The notes beneath the pieces were generated by a model that was not told the origin of the DNA, did no database searches, and was given only the letters and a program-made list of their open reading frames with translations. Below are positions 35,696 through 47,686 of a DNA stretch of 62,890 nucleotides, one piece after another. The number at the start of each line of letters is the position of its first letter. The stretch's first letter is position 1. A program made the position numbers and the translations under genes. Origin of the DNA: Isochrysis galbana (taxonomy: Eukaryota; Haptophyta; Isochrysidales; Isochrysidaceae); contig JADDIW010000047.1 in assembly GCA_018136815.1 (NCBI GenBank), positions 1 through 62,890 of the forward strand, read 5' to 3'.

Positions 35696-37137
35696 TTATG
35701 CTTCCCAAAATAAATAACCTAAAGTAAATTTAAGAAGTTTATATCTGACTTTGACAGTCCGACCAAATTTCGCTAAAGGAGAATTTAAAAGTTTAATTTT
35801 TTCCTTATTCCAAGAAACTTCAGGCACCGAATTTGGTATAAATTTAAGTGTATCCCACCCTGGCCATAGTTCTACCTTTTTATCTTGTTTAGAATTAATT
35901 GTTAATAAATCATTTTCCCAAGTATCCAGTAAAGTCTCTAAGCTGGTGACAAAAATTGTTGGTTTTTTAACAATAGTACCAATACTATTATGAAAAGAAC
36001 TCCCAGGTAAGTGCGTAATCTGTCTGTTATTTATCTTAGAAAATCTTAGAGCTTCTTTATGATCAAAAAATACATGGGTTGTTGAAGTCAACATTGTTTT
36101 ATCTAGTTTGGGTAGCCCTTGCGTTTTTAGCGTTGTTCGCCCTAGCATATAAGGTTTAATGAACAATGACATTACGCTATCGACTGAGGTCACAATGGTT
36201 CTTAAACTTTTAGTCAGAAAACCTTGCCTTGTATCTTGCAGTTGAACTAAATAAACTGGCACACCTTTTACTGGCATTTCTAAAGACGTTTCAGTTAATT
36301 TATTAAGTGGGCTTTCGTAAATTGAAGATTCGTTAAAGACAAAATGTGAATCTCTAGCAATGGAAGAAACAGAAATTAATTCTTCGAGCTTAGGTATAAA
36401 TCGAAAATCAATACCAGGATGACTACGTCTTACTAAATCATAAGCCGAATCTAATCCGACACAATGAATTGCAAGGCCAACTATATTTGCCTCGTCGGGC
36501 TCGGATTCAATAATTGAGTTCATAAAGACTTTCGCATCCTCGTAACTCATAAAAAAAGTCCTAATTTTCCTTTTTGTAATACACCATTATCAGCAAACGC
36601 ACCACATAAATCATAAATTCGGTTATTAGGTATTGAGGGCCCAAATGCCCCAGTATCATGGGCAAGAACAATCTCATCTTGTCCATTTAAAACAACATAT
36701 ACTGGAATAGATTGAAGTGCATTTTTAATAGGTTTGGCAATGCTGGAATAAAAAGTTGATGTAAAATTTTTGTTTAAATACCCTTTAAAATAATCAAGCG
36801 CTGAATACGAAACATTTTTGACTGTTTGTCTAGCTTGTTCACGAGGAAGGGTTTTATTATTTTCTTGCGAGGCTGAACTATCATGAGGAATTCGATCAGC
36901 AATCCCGACACTAACTGTAAATTTTGGTGGATAAGAATATAAATCGTTTAAAAACTGAGCAGTCCCACGATCATTTTGAGAGGTTTCTAATTTCCCAAAA
37001 AATGTTTCGAGAGCCTTAGTAACACGAAGGTTTTTTTCTGACTCATTTTTGAGTCCTTGAGGGTCAAATTCCATTCTTGATGACGGGTTGAGATTATTAA
37101 AAACTTTATACACATTATATATGTAATTTAATAACAA
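35696..37137 (-). CDS. Tic22-like protein, possible Ycf80
   Basis: About 480 codons when a break at 36547 is bridged. The middle part, SIPVYVVLNGQDEIVLAHDT followed by GKLGLFFMSYEDAKVFMNSI and VGLDSAYDL, has the Tic22 pattern (IPVY.V.N, GLFF...DA). Tic22 proteins act in the space between plastid envelopes during protein import. The C-terminal half, with PVYLVQLQD and TRQGFLTKSLRT, repeats the pattern weakly. M1 at 37137 or M22 at 37074 may start it. Red-lineage plastids have a ycf80 of this kind; I give no symbol because the match is from memory. Confidence 0.6.
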
Positions 37138-37214
37138 GTATATGCGAACAAGCTTTCAAAAATTAGTAATTGATAAATTGACGTTTATATTATAGTATAT
37201 GTATATAACTAGGA

Positions 37215-37286
37215 GGGCGGTTAGCTCAGTGGTAGAGCGCCTGCCTTACAAGCAGGTGGTCATAGGTTCGAATCCTATACCGCCCA
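37215..37286 (+). tRNA. trnV-UAC: tRNA-Val (UAC)
   Basis: A 72-base cloverleaf GGGCGGTTAGCTCAGTGG to ACCGCCCA with TAC in the loop CTTACAA. No intron. Confidence 0.95.
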
Positions 37287-37307
37287 CTATTATTTGATGT
37301 AGACTGA

Positions 37308-37340
37308 GAGCAAAACTAAATAAATCATTTAGTTTTGCTC
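37308..37340. terminator. Hairpin after trnV
   Basis: A perfect 14-base stem (GAGCAAAACTAAAT and its complement) with a 5-base loop and CCCTTTT after it, 21 bases past trnV. Confidence 0.6.
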
Positions 37341-37354
37341 CCTTTTAATTCATA

Positions 37355-37427
37355 GGGCCCATCGTCTAAGGGATTAGGACAGAGACCTTCTAAGTCTCTA
37401 ATGTAGGTTCGAATCCTACTGGGCCTA
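37355..37427 (+). tRNA. trnR-UCU: tRNA-Arg (UCU)
   Basis: A 73-base cloverleaf GGGCCCATCGTCTAAGGG to TGGGCCTA with TCT in the loop CTTCTAA. Confidence 0.94.
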
Positions 37428-37442
37428 GTAGTTTTTATTTTG

Positions 37443-38495
37443 TTATCTGAAAATTTCTTCAAATACACGTTGTACTTTATCACCTGAATCCATTGATTCA
37501 AGAGGATCTTTTCTTAGACGGTGACGTAAACATAATGTAATAACAGCTTCAATATCATCAATAGTGACGCTTGTTCTTTCATTATAAGCCGCGTAAGCCT
37601 TAGCAGCTCGATTTGTAACAATATCACCACGTAGCCCATCAACATCAAGTTCACCACAAACTTGAGAAATTTTCACGCGTAGATCGTAATCAATTGATAC
37701 CGTAGGCACTAATTTTTGTGCAGCTACAATTTTGTCTTTTAACGCTTGTTGCTTTTCTTCATTTTCCTTTAAACAAGCTTGCGGGTCTTGATCGAAATTA
37801 CTTCTCTGCTCCACTACTTGAACACGTAATTCTGGGTCACGCACTGTACGGATTTCTGCGTGCATACCAAAACGATCAAGCAATTGAGGTCTAAGTTCCC
37901 CTTCTTCCGGGTTTCCAGAACCTACTAAAACAAAACGCGCGGGGTGTTTAATTGAAATACCTTCACGCTCAACAGTGTTCCACCCAGATGCAGCTGAATC
38001 TAAAAGGATATCAACTAAATGATCATCGAGTAGGTTAACTTCATCCACATAAAGAATGCCGCGATTTGCTTTAGCTAAAAGACCGGGTTCAAAAGCCTTA
38101 ACACCTTCGGTTAGCGCTTTTTCAATATCAATTGTTCCACATACTCGATCTTCAGTAGCACCTAATGGTAAATCAATCATTGGAACTTTTTTGTATGCAA
38201 TTGGAACTTGCTCTCCTCGCATAACAGAAGATTTAACGGATTCACTCATTAACTCGAAATCTTCAGGGGAAGAGTTAAAGGGATCACCTTCCACAACTTT
38301 AATCTCTGGTAAAAGGTCCGCAACAGCACGAATTGTTGTTGATTTCCCTGTTCCACGATCGCCCATAATCATTACACCACCGATTCTAGGGTCAATAACA
38401 TTTAGGATTAAAGCTAATTTCATCTCTTCCTGCCCAATAATTGCAGTAAAAGGAAAAATTGGTCTTTCAGTTTCTTTTTTTACGGTTGTAACCAT
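37443..38495 (-). CDS. chlI: Magnesium chelatase subunit ChlI
   Basis: 350 residues, intact. Walker [10 protein letters not shown] at residues 45-53, Walker [12 protein letters not shown], and sensor segments [20 protein letters not shown]. This AAA+ motor drives Mg insertion into protoporphyrin IX, the first committed chlorophyll step; ChlD and ChlH are not in the window. It is convergent with trnR-UCU. Confidence 0.97.
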   Translation of the reverse strand: MVTTVKKETERPIFPFTAIIGQEEMKLALILNVIDPRIGGVMIMGDRGTGKSTTIRAVADLLPEIKVVEGDPFNSSPEDFELMSESVKSSVMRGEQVPIAYKKVPMIDLPLGATEDRVCGTIDIEKALTEGVKAFEPGLLAKANRGILYVDEVNLLDDHLVDILLDSAASGWNTVEREGISIKHPARFVLVGSGNPEEGELRPQLLDRFGMHAEIRTVRDPELRVQVVEQRSNFDQDPQACLKENEEKQQALKDKIVAAQKLVPTVSIDYDLRVKISQVCGELDVDGLRGDIVTNRAAKAYAAYNERTSVTIDDIEAVITLCLRHRLRKDPLESMDSGDKVQRVFEEIFR

Positions 38496-38754
38496 TCTAA
38501 ATTCTCTAAACAGTTTAAATCTAACTAAATTATAGTTTACTATAAATGCAAATTATATTTTGATTATCTTAAAAACTTTTTATTCCTTTTTAAAAATCAC
38601 TATCTTTTGGACTTGTAGTATTATATTTAATTTTGAAACGCGATAAATTAAAAATCAAACTACTTTTGGATTAAAAATTCTTGAAAAATAGAAATAGAAG
38701 AAAAAATTAACAATTTGCTTCTACTAAAGATGACTTCGACTCTTATTAAATTTA

Positions 38755-39576
38755 TTAAGTTACTAGACCTAATGTTGGGGAGCTCGGTGAGGCTGTACTA
38801 TTAACCTTCATTTGGCCTGCATTATAAGCCGCACGTCCAGCAATTACTCCTAATTTCATCGCTTCGGCCATTTGAGGTGAATTTCGAGCTTTTGCAACTG
38901 CTGTATTCGCTAAAACTCCTGCAGCTCCAAGTTCCATTGCCTGGGCAGCTTGACTTGGACTACCTATTCCAGCATCAACAATTACTGGCACATTAGAATT
39001 TTCTATTATAATTTTTATATTTGCTAAATTTTGAAGGCCCTGACCTGATCCAATTGGTGAACCTAGTGGCATCACAGTAGCACAGCCTGTCATTTCGAGT
39101 TGCTTGGCTAAAATAGGGTCAGCGTTGATATATGGTAAGATCGTAAAATCTTTAGAGATCAGATATTCTGCAGCTAATAATGTACCTAACCCATCAGGCA
39201 ATAAGTATTTAGGATCCGGAATAACTTCTAGTTTTGTAAACTTATTATCTTCAAAGCCTAAATTTTTAACAATTTCTTGACCTAAGAATGCAACACGAAT
39301 TGCTTCTTGCGCCGTTTGGCAACCTGCTGTATTTGGCATTAACCAAAGATTTGCCCAATCTAAACCAGTGATTAAACTTCCCATACTTTGAATAGTGGAA
39401 CTTTGAGCGCGACGAACAGCAACAGTTAATATTTCGCATTCACTCGCTAAAATACTTTGCTTTGCATCATCTAAACTCTTATATTTCCCGGTTCCTAGCA
39501 TTAATCGCGACTTAAATTGCTTATTCGCAATTATTAAGGAATCGTTCTGTCCAGTAACAAGTTTTGTGTTTAACAT
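38755..39576 (-). CDS. thiG: Thiazole synthase ThiG
   Basis: 273 residues, intact. It has [10 protein letters not shown] near the start, [38 protein letters not shown] and [20 protein letters not shown], all ThiG hallmarks. It makes the thiazole part of thiamine from DXP, dehydroglycine and ThiS thiocarboxylate. thiS is not seen here. Confidence 0.96.
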   Translation of the reverse strand: MLNTKLVTGQNDSLIIANKQFKSRLMLGTGKYKSLDDAKQSILASECEILTVAVRRAQSSTIQSMGSLITGLDWANLWLMPNTAGCQTAQEAIRVAFLGQEIVKNLGFEDNKFTKLEVIPDPKYLLPDGLGTLLAAEYLISKDFTILPYINADPILAKQLEMTGCATVMPLGSPIGSGQGLQNLANIKIIIENSNVPVIVDAGIGSPSQAAQAMELGAAGVLANTAVAKARNSPQMAEAMKLGVIAGRAAYNAGQMKVNSTASPSSPTLGLVT

Positions 39577-39717
39577 ACTACTCTATTATGTTCTGAAATA
39601 TATTAATTAAATTATTTATTATTAAAAAGGAATTATTATTTAATCTAGAAAAAGACCAAATATTAATTTAATGTAATGGTATAATTATCCTATCTTAATC
39701 ATTTCCTATAAAATATC

Positions 39718-40535
39718 ATGTCTCGTATTATAGTTATTACTTCTGGTAAAGGAGGTGTAGGAAAGACAACGACAACCTCAAATATAGGAATTGCACTAGC
39801 ACAATTGGGACAAAAAGTTTTATTGCTAGATGCTGATGTCGGACTAAAAAATCTTGATTTACTATTAGGGCTCGAAAACCGAATAATCTATAATGGTTTA
39901 GACGTTTTGACTGGTGTATGCCGCTTGACACAAGCATTAATCCAAGATAAAAGGCAATCAAATTTAACTTTTTTTCCACTCTCTTCAAACCAACTTAAAT
40001 CTTCAATTACAAAAGATCAAATTCAAGATCTGATTGATCAATTAAAAAATAATTATGACTTCATCTTGATTGATAGTCCAGCAGGTATTGATGAAGGATT
40101 TCAGGTAGCTATTCACGCTGCACAAGAAGCTCTTGTTGTTGTCACACCGGAAGTTACGTCTATACGCGATGCAGACAAAGTAATTGGGCTTCTCGAAGCT
40201 AAAGGAATCAGTAATATTAATTTACTTATTAATCGTATCAAGCCTGAAATGGTAAAGGCAGAGAATATGATGTCCGTTAGTGATGTAAAGGATATATTAG
40301 GCGTTCCATTAATTGGTGTTGTGCCAGATAGTGAACAAGTTATTACAGCGTCAAATCGGGGCGAACCTCTTGTGTTAGAAGAAAACTTTCTATACCTGGC
40401 TTAGCATTTATTAATACAGCTCAGCGATTGATGGGTGAAGTTGTAGATTTTATTGATTTCGATTCACCACCGTCGAAAAATCCGCTAAAGCGACTTATTA
40501 AAAATCTAGTGCGACGTCCGAATGCTAGCTATTAA
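39718..40535 (+). CDS. minD: Septum-site ATPase MinD
   Basis: About 272 residues. Deviant Walker A SGKGGVGKTTTTSNIG at residues 9-24, LLLDADVGLKNLDLLLGLE, then FILIDSPAGIDEGFQ. One base is missing near 40389; the restored end reads GLAFINTAQRLMGEVVDFID and is basic near the C-terminus, like the membrane-targeting helix. MinD places the plastid division ring. minE does not follow. Confidence 0.95.
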
Positions 40536-40548
40536 ATTTCACAAGAGT

Positions 40549-40587
40549 ATAGAGAAAACCATCAAAAATAAATGGCTTTCTCTAAAC
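40549..40587. terminator. Imperfect hairpin between minD and psbY
   Basis: AGAGAAAACCAT and ATGGCTTTCTCT form a stem with one mismatch around an 11-base loop, 14 bases past the minD stop at a convergent junction. Confidence 0.55.
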
Positions 40588-40596
40588 ACATGTATG

Positions 40597-40704
40597 TTAA
40601 GACATTCTTTTTAACTGTTGAAGTGCTAAACGACCGATATTAAATAATGCCCACGCTGCAGCTGTTGCAAGTGGTAGTAATACAACTAGTAATCTTGTAT
40701 CCAT
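40597..40704 (-). CDS. psbY: Photosystem II protein Y
   Basis: 35 residues, intact: [20 protein letters not shown] then [15 protein letters not shown]. The single helix plus ALQQ tail matches PsbY (Ycf32), a peripheral PSII subunit. Confidence 0.9.
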   Translation of the reverse strand: MDTRLLVVLLPLATAAAWALFNIGRLALQQLKRMS

Positions 40705-40864
40705 AGTCAGTTATCCTGTGCCAGGTGTTTATTTTATTTTATTGGTTAATATTATACATCTTTTGCACCTTTCGTTTTCAAATTCTATAAAGCATTTTTC
40801 GAGAAGTCTAAAATCTTCGTTTTAATATTGTGAATTTTCAAAATTTTTATTTTTAAAAAATAAA

Positions 40865-41835
40865 GTGCCCGATCTTCCTTTTACTCTTGCCCAGTTAAAA
40901 ATTTTACATACAATTGTTAGTGAAGGAGCTTTAAAAAAGCCGGAAAAAAATTGTATATCTCACAACCCGCTGTTAGTCTGCAAATCAAAAATTTGGAACA
41001 ACAATTAAACGCTCCAATTTTTTATAGGGATCAAAGAAAGGCAAGGTTAACAGAAACGGGAAAATTACTATTTAAGTATTGCCAACGTATATTGAACTTA
41101 TGTGAAGAGACGTGTCGTGCTTTAGACGAACTAGAAATACTTCAATCTGGTACTTTAATTATAGGTGCTAGTCAAACAACGGGAACGTATTTGATGCCAC
41201 GTTTAATTGGAATATTTCGTCATAAATATCCCCAAATTTCTATTGAATTAAAAGTTCATTCAACACGTCGCGTATCATGGGGTGTTGCTAATGGACAAAT
41301 TGATCTGGCCATTGTGGGAGGAAAAGTACCTTAGAACTACAATCACAATTAAGTATTTTACCTTATGCTAAGGATGAGCTGGCTTTAATTTTACCACCTG
41401 CACACCCTTTATCGGCATTAGATTTTATTCAAAAGAAGATTTATATCGTCTTCGCTTTATTACTCTTGAAAGAGAATCCACAATTCGAAACGTAATTAGT
41501 AATACTCTTACTCAAAATGGAATTGATAGTCAATATTTTAAAATCGAAATGGAATTAGATTCCATTGAGGCGATTAAAAATGCCGTACAGTCTGGACTTG
41601 GGGCCGCGTTTGTTTCAGTTTCTGCTATTTCGAAAGAATTAGAGTTAGGAGTTTTACACTGGGCAAAATTGAAGGCATTAACATTACTCGTGACTTATCG
41701 GTTCTAATTAATCCGAAACGTTATTCAGATGCTGCAACAAGTATGTTTAGACAAGAAATTTTAGAGTTAGTTTTAGCTTCTACGCATGAACTAAAAAATT
41801 CTAAAAGTTTACCTGTCGATCGAACACAAAGTTAA
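40865..41835 (+). CDS. rbcR: LysR-type regulator RbcR (Ycf30)
   Basis: About 323 residues. N-terminal helix-turn-helix: [38 protein letters not shown]; then a substrate-binding domain ([32 protein letters not shown]). GTG at 40865 is the apparent start; family proteins start M-x-DLPFTL at the same place. Breaks near 40940, 41330, 41430 and 41665. In red-lineage plastids RbcR is thought to activate Rubisco genes, which agrees with rbcL and cbbX here. Confidence 0.93.
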
Positions 41836-41913
41836 TTGGAGGTTTTTAAAAATTAAACTTGACAGTAAAATTGAATTTGCGTTATAATTAAATGCAGTAA
41901 GTTAAAAGTCTTT

Positions 41914-41986
41914 GCCCCCATCGTCTAGAGGCCTAGGACATCTCCCTTTCACGGAGGTAACGGGGATTCGAATTCCCCTGGGGGTA
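41914..41986 (+). tRNA. trnE-UUC: tRNA-Glu (UUC)
   Basis: A 73-base cloverleaf GCCCCCATCGTCTAGAGG to TGGGGGTA with TTC in the loop CTTTCAC. In plastids it also feeds chlorophyll synthesis as glutamyl-tRNA. Confidence 0.95.
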
Positions 41987-41990
41987 ATTA

Positions 41991-42044
41991 AAAATCTAAC
42001 TTCAGCCCAACTTCTACATAAAAGTTGGGCTGAGGTTAGATTTT
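41991..42044. terminator. Hairpin between trnE and rpl20
   Basis: A 22-base stem with one mismatch (AAAATCTAACTTCAGCCCAA... and its partner) with a 9-base loop, at a convergent junction and ending in T-rich sequence. Confidence 0.75.
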
Positions 42045-42047
42045 ATT

Positions 42048-42393
42048 TTAATTTTTAACTAAAGTTATTAGTTCACAAAATGCTTTCTTATCAAACAATG
42101 CAAGTTGAGCTAACATTTTTACGTTAATGACTAATGATGAATTTCTCATTAAATTACGTAATTTACTATACGTTAAACCTTGAGCTCTGCTAGCTGCATT
42201 TACCCGACAAATCCATAATCGCTTAAAATCACGCTTACGTCGTTTACGTCCAATATAAGAATATACTAGGGCTTTCATTACTTGTCCATTCGCTGTTCGA
42301 AATAGACGCGAATGAGCACCTTTAAAGCCTTCGCCAGCTTCATGATTTTTTGCGTCGCTTGATAGCGACGTTTCCACGTTTTACTCGAACCAT
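42048..42393 (-). CDS. rpl20: 50S ribosomal protein L20
   Basis: About 115 residues. The start MVRVKRGNVAIKRRKK at 42393 needs one base restored near 42345; the rest, GFKGAHSRLFRTANGQVMKA, RRKRDFKRLWICRVNAASRA, is typical L20, an early 50S assembly protein. Downstream of rpl21 on the minus strand. Confidence 0.95.
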
Positions 42394-42410
42394 AATTATT
42401 TTAAGGTTAT

Positions 42411-42761
42411 TTACAAGAATGCAGTAGTTTTAGTATTGGCAATTCGAGAAATTGAGTTAATTAAAACTCGTGTTAATTTCATCCTATGACCAAATGTTTT
42501 ACGTGTTTTTTTCTTTGATCGCATTTTATAAACGCGAACTTTAGGACCACTAAAATGTCTTAAGACTGTTAAATCAACAGCGTAGTTTTCATTTAAATAT
42601 GGTTGCCCGATTTCTACGGAATCATTGATATTTACTAATAAAATATCTGATAAAGAAAAAGTGTCACCAGGTGAAAAAGGAAGTTTATTAAAATCATAAA
42701 ACTTACCTTCTTCTACCCACATTTGCCTACCACAAGCCTCTACAATTGCATATGCGGCCAT
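42411..42761 (-). CDS. rpl21: 50S ribosomal protein L21
   Basis: 116 residues, intact: MAAYAIVEACGRQMWVEEGK, then YKMRSKKKTRKTFGHRMKLT. It begins 36 bases from the 5S gene and is transcribed the same way. The common partner rpl27 is not next to it. Confidence 0.95.
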   Translation of the reverse strand: MAAYAIVEACGRQMWVEEGKFYDFNKLPFSPGDTFSLSDILLVNINDSVEIGQPYLNENYAVDLTVLRHFSGPKVRVYKMRSKKKTRKTFGHRMKLTRVLINSISRIANTKTTAFL

Positions 42762-42796
42762 AATATGTTTCCAAAATTAATTATATTCTTGATTAC

Positions 42797-42918
42797 GACT
42801 TAGACATTGTGTTATTTTCCCAAGAGGCCCCCTCTAAGTATCGTCACCGCTATAATCTTTCACTATCGAGTTCGAAATGGATCGATGTGGATCTACTACG
42901 CTATAAAACGTCTAAGCC
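42797..42918 (-). rRNA. rrf: 5S ribosomal RNA
   Basis: About 122 bases. The 5' GGCTTAGAC pairs with the 3' GTCTAAGTC, and the conserved CATTTCGAACTCGATAGTGAAA lies in the middle. 35 bases after 23S. Ends are approximate. Confidence 0.9.
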
Positions 42919-42952
42919 AATGAATTGAAATTTTTACAGTTAATAAAAAGTA

Positions 42953-43077
42953 AAGCAATCGGTCTATTAGGATATCTCAGCTGAATACATTACTGCACTT
43001 ACACTTGATACCTATCAAACGGCTAGTCTTGCCGTGACCTTAACCACTTAAAATGGTAAGAGTACTCATCTTGAGTG

Positions 43078-43110
<33 letters not shown>

Positions 43111-43235
43111 TTACCGTACATGGCTACCCAGCGTCTACCGTTGGCACGATAACTGGTACACCAGAGGTACGTCTCTCCCGGTCCTCTCGTACTAAGAAGA
43201 GATCCTCTCAATACTCTAACGCCTACACCGGATAT

Positions 43236-43283
<48 letters not shown>

Positions 43284-43318
43284 CATGGCGAACAGCCCAA
43301 CCCTTGGGACGTACTACC

Positions 43319-43368
<50 letters not shown>

Positions 43369-43562
43369 ATGGACTCTTGGGGAGATCAGCCTGTTATCCC
43401 TAGAGTAACTTTTATCCGTTGAGCGACGGCCCTTCCACTTGGTACCGCCGGATCACTAAGGCCGACTTTCGTCTTTGTTCGACTTGTAAGTCTTACAATC
43501 AAGCTTCCTTATGCCTTTACACTCTACGACTGATTTCCGACCAGTCTGAGGAAACCTTTGCA

Positions 43563-43605
<43 letters not shown>

Positions 43606-43871
43606 ACCACCTGAAACTGTTCCCTAACCGGATAACGGTATAGGGTTAGAATCCTAGCTTTATTAGAGTGGTATCTCACCAGTGGCTCAAACTTTCCCGC
43701 AAGAAAGTCGTCAACGCCTCCCACCTATCCTGCGCAAATAAAGCCCGGAGCCAATCTCAAGCTACAGTAAAGCTTCATAGGGTCTTTTTGTCCAGGTGCA
43801 GGTAGTCCGCATCTTCACAGACAAGTCTATTTCGCCGAGTCTCTCTCCGAGACAGTACGCAGATCGTTACA

Positions 43872-43923
<52 letters not shown>

Positions 43924-44702
43924 GTTATAGTTACGGCCGCCGTTCACCGGGCTTCGGTCGCGAGCTTCGTCAAAGACTAACAAGCTTCCTTAACCTTCCG
44001 GCACTGGGCAGTGTCAGCCCCCATATATCGTCTTACGACTTTGCGGAGACCTGTGTTTTGATAAACAGTCGCCAGCGTCTGTCTTGCAGCCGTTTAAGGC
44101 ACCTCTTCTCCCGAAGTTACGAGTCATTTTGCCGAGTTCCTTAGAGAGGTTATCTCGCGCCCCTTAGTATTCTCTACTTACCCACCTGTGTCGGTTTCGG
44201 GTACAGTATTTATTGCTTATGGTAGTTAGGGCTTTTCTTGGAAGTATGACATTAATCGGTTCAGTGTCTTAACACTTTCCTATTCGCATCTTAGCTCAGA
44301 CCGTTTTCACCGGACCTCATCACCTCGAATACTTAAGCCGATAACCAACATTCGGTCGATCTAGCCTTCTCCGTCCCCCTTTACCAACAATAAACAGTAC
44401 AGGAATATTAACCTGTTATCCATCGATTACGCTATTAGCCTCACCTTAGGACCTGACTCACCCTCCGTGGACGAGCCTTCCGGAGGAACCCTTGGGTTTT
44501 CGGGGCATTGGATTCTCACCAATGTTTTCGCTACTCAAGCTAACATTCTCACTTCTACTTTGTCCACGCCCGCTTTCGCTAACGCTTCAACCTAATGTAG
44601 AACGCTCCCCTACCGATGTTTTGACATCTTACAGCTTCGGCAAATTACTTAGTCCCATTCATTTTCGGCGCAGGAGCACTCGAACAGTGAGCTATTACGC
44701 AC

Positions 44703-44738
<36 letters not shown>

Positions 44739-45806
44739 ATTGTCTATGCACTCCCACCTCCTTTATCACTTAGTAATTATTTAGGGGCCTTAACTGGTAA
44801 TCTGGGCTGTTTCCCTCTTGACATTGAAGCTTATCCCCCAATGTCTCACTAACTAACTAAACGTCTTAGTATTCAGAGTTTGCATTGATTTGGTACCGCT
44901 CTCGCAGCCCGCACCAAAACAGTAGCTTTACCCCTAAGAAGAAATATTAGTCGCTGCGCCTCAACGCATTTCGGGGAGATCCAGCTAGCTCCGGATTCGA
45001 TTGGAATTTCACCCCTAACCACAACTCATCCGCTGTTTTTTCAACAACAGTCGGTTCGTACCTCCACTTAGTGTTACCTAAGCTTCACACTGCCATGGTT
45101 AGATCATCCGGGTTCGGGTCTGTAAATTATGACTTAACGCTCTTATCAAGCTCGCTTTCACTCTGGCTCCAGTATTTTCTTACTTTAACCTTGCCATAAC
45201 CTACAAGTCGCCAGCTCATTCTTCAACAGCACGAAGTCGAGCGTTAAGTCGCTCTTCTACTGCTGTAAACTTACGATTTCATGTTCTATTTCACTCCCCT
45301 CCGGGTTCTTTCACCTTTCCCTCACGGTACTGGTTCACTATCGTTATTCAGGAATATTTAGTCTTACGAGTGGTCCTCGCAAATTCAGAAGAGGTTTCAC
45401 GTGTCTCTTCCTACTTGGGATACAGATTAAAGGTACTAAAGTTTTCGATTACAGGACTTTCACCTTCTTTGGTACGGTATTCCAACCGTTTCAACTAACG
45501 TTTGTTCTTTACTAATTTACTGTCCCACAACCCTCTAAAATTAGAGTTTAGACTGGTCCATTTCGCTCGCCGCTACTGAGGGAATCGCTTTTGCTTTCTT
45601 TTCCTCTAGTTACTAAGATGTTTCAATTCACTAGGTTTGCTCTTTCTTCTTTATGAATTCAAGAAGTAGTTCTCGAAGTTTCCTTATTCGGGAATTCTCG
45701 GATCAAAACTTGCTTCCAGTTCCCCGAGACATTTCGTTGTAGCCACGCCCTTCATCGCTTCTGAACACCAAGGTATCCGTCGTAAGCTCTTATTCGCTTG
45801 ACTTTT
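42953..45806 (-). rRNA. rrl: 23S ribosomal RNA
   Basis: About 2.85 kb. The 5' end has GACGGATACCTTGG and GCGATGAAGGGCGTG; the 3' half has the sarcin/ricin loop AGTACGAGAGGACC (near 43185) and peptidyl-transferase segments near 43380. No intron is seen. Only this copy is complete in the window. Confidence 0.96.
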
Positions 45807-45848
45807 TTAACTATAAAAACTTTCAATTTAAATTTTGTTTTCTATTTG

Positions 45849-45920
45849 TGGAGATAAGCGGATTCGAACCGCTGACATCTGCCGTGCAAAAGCAGCGCTC
45901 TACCAACTGAGCTATACCCC
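45849..45920 (-). tRNA. trnA-UGC: tRNA-Ala (UGC), second rRNA unit
   Basis: GGGGTATAGCTCAGTTGG to GCTTATCTCCA with TGC in the loop. One base seems missing from the 5' acceptor strand (GGGGATATAGC expected). No intron. Confidence 0.93.
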
Positions 45921-45924
45921 GTGG

Positions 45925-45949
45925 TGGGCCATCCAGGACTTGAACCTGG

Positions 45950-45980
<31 letters not shown>

Positions 45981-45997
45981 ACCTGAGCTAATAGCCC
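45925..45997 (-). tRNA. trnI-GAU: tRNA-Ile (GAU), second rRNA unit
   Basis: GGGCTATTAGCTCAGGTG to CTGGATGGCCCA with GAT in the loop CTGATAA. No intron, only 4 bases from trnA. Confidence 0.95.
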
Positions 45998-46078
45998 GAA
46001 AATTAGATTAAAAATTGTGCTTAAAATGAACTAGTAATGATGAGCTTGCATATTTGCAAAACCACTTTTAATTATCCC

Positions 46079-46202
46079 TAAAAGGAGGTGATCCAGCCGC
46101 ACCTTCCAGTACGGCTACCTTGTTACGACTTCACCCCAGTCACTAGCCTACCTTAAGCGCTGTCCTCCGAATGGTTAGACTAACGGTATTGGGTATGACC
46201 AG

Positions 46203-46236
<34 letters not shown>

Positions 46237-46285
46237 GGAACGAATTCACCGCTGTATAGCTGACCACGATTACTAGCGATTCCAA

Positions 46286-46321
<36 letters not shown>

Positions 46322-46516
46322 TAGACGAAGTTTATGAGATTAGCTAGCCTTCGCAGGTTTGCGACTCTTTGTCTCCGCCATTGTAGCACGTGTGTGGCCC
46401 AGGACATAAGGGGCATGCTGACTTGACGTCATCCTCACCTTCCTCCGGTTTGTCACCGGCAGTCTCTCTAGAAAACCCAATAAATTGGCAACTAAAACGA
46501 GGGTTGCGCTCGTTGC

Positions 46517-46562
<46 letters not shown>

Positions 46563-46647
46563 CCACCTGTATCTACATTCCCGAAGGCACTCTTTTATCT
46601 CTAAAAGATCTGTAGTATGTCAAGCCCTGGTAAGGTTCTTCGCGTTG

Positions 46648-46709
<62 letters not shown>

Positions 46710-46802
46710 CCCTTGCGAGCGTACTCCCCAGGCGGATACTTAACGCGTTAGCTAAGATACTGTACGAACTGCACAACACCTAGTATCCATCGTTTACGGC
46801 TA

Positions 46803-46836
<34 letters not shown>

Positions 46837-47239
46837 TAGCTTTCGCCTCTCAGTGTCAGTAATGGTCCAGTAGAGCGCTTTCGCCACCGGTGTTCTTTCT
46901 AATATCTACGCATTTCACCGCTACACTAGAAATTCCCTCTACCCCTGCCATACTCAAGTCTAGTAGTTTCTATTGCTTTCCCAGGGTTAAGCCCTGGTCT
47001 TTAACAATGGACTTACTAAACAACCTACAGGCGCTTTACGCCCAATGATTCCGGATAACGCTTGCATCCCCCGTATTACCGCGCTGCTGCACGGAGTTAG
47101 CCGATGCTTATTCCTCAAGTACCGTCAGAACTTCTTTCTTGAGAAAAAGGTTTACATACCAAGATACTTCATCCCTCACCGGTATTGCTCCGTCAGGCTT
47201 TCGCCCATTGCGGAAAATTCCTCACTGCTGCCTCCCGGA

Positions 47240-47276
<37 letters not shown>

Positions 47277-47506
47277 GTTCTCTCAAACCAGCTACTGATC
47301 ATGGCCTTGTGAGCCATTACCTCACCAACAAGCTAATCAGGCGTGAGCTCATCCCTAGCAGTTTAAACTATTTTACCTCTCAGCATATGAAGACTTAGCT
47401 ACCGTTTCCAGTAGTTATTCTTCTCCTAGGGCAGATTCTCACGTATTACGCACCCGTTCGCCACTAGAGTTAAAAACTCTCGTTCGACTTGCATGTGTTA
47501 AGCATA

Positions 47507-47545
<39 letters not shown>

Positions 47546-47551
47546 GGTATT
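46079..47551 (-). rRNA. rrs: 16S ribosomal RNA, second copy
   Basis: Same gene as 256-1738, nearly identical apart from scattered single-base indels. The 3' end with the anti-Shine-Dalgarno CCTCCTTT is at 46080-46087. It lies in the same orientation as the first copy, so the two units are direct repeats in this sequence. Confidence 0.97.
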
Positions 47552-47585
47552 CTGTTTTTTCAAAATTGAATTTTAATCTGTATAA

Positions 47586-47614
47586 ATAATAGCAGTAAGA
47601 TAAACATGTGTCAA
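47586..47614 (-). promoter_or_regulatory. 16S promoter, second copy
   Basis: Minus-strand TTGACA (47609-47614) and TATTAT (47586-47591) separated by 17 bases. The hexamers match those at 1778-1807, while the spacer and upstream bases have diverged. Confidence 0.7.
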
Positions 47615-47686
47615 GTTCTTAATTATTAGTAAATAAAAATAGATAATATATAGTATTATTAGAGTTTATTTTAAAATAATAAAACC

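Noticed and set aside
43098-44773. Open frames of 60-93 codons inside 23S
   Set aside because: These are chance frames in structured rRNA, with no protein family resemblance.
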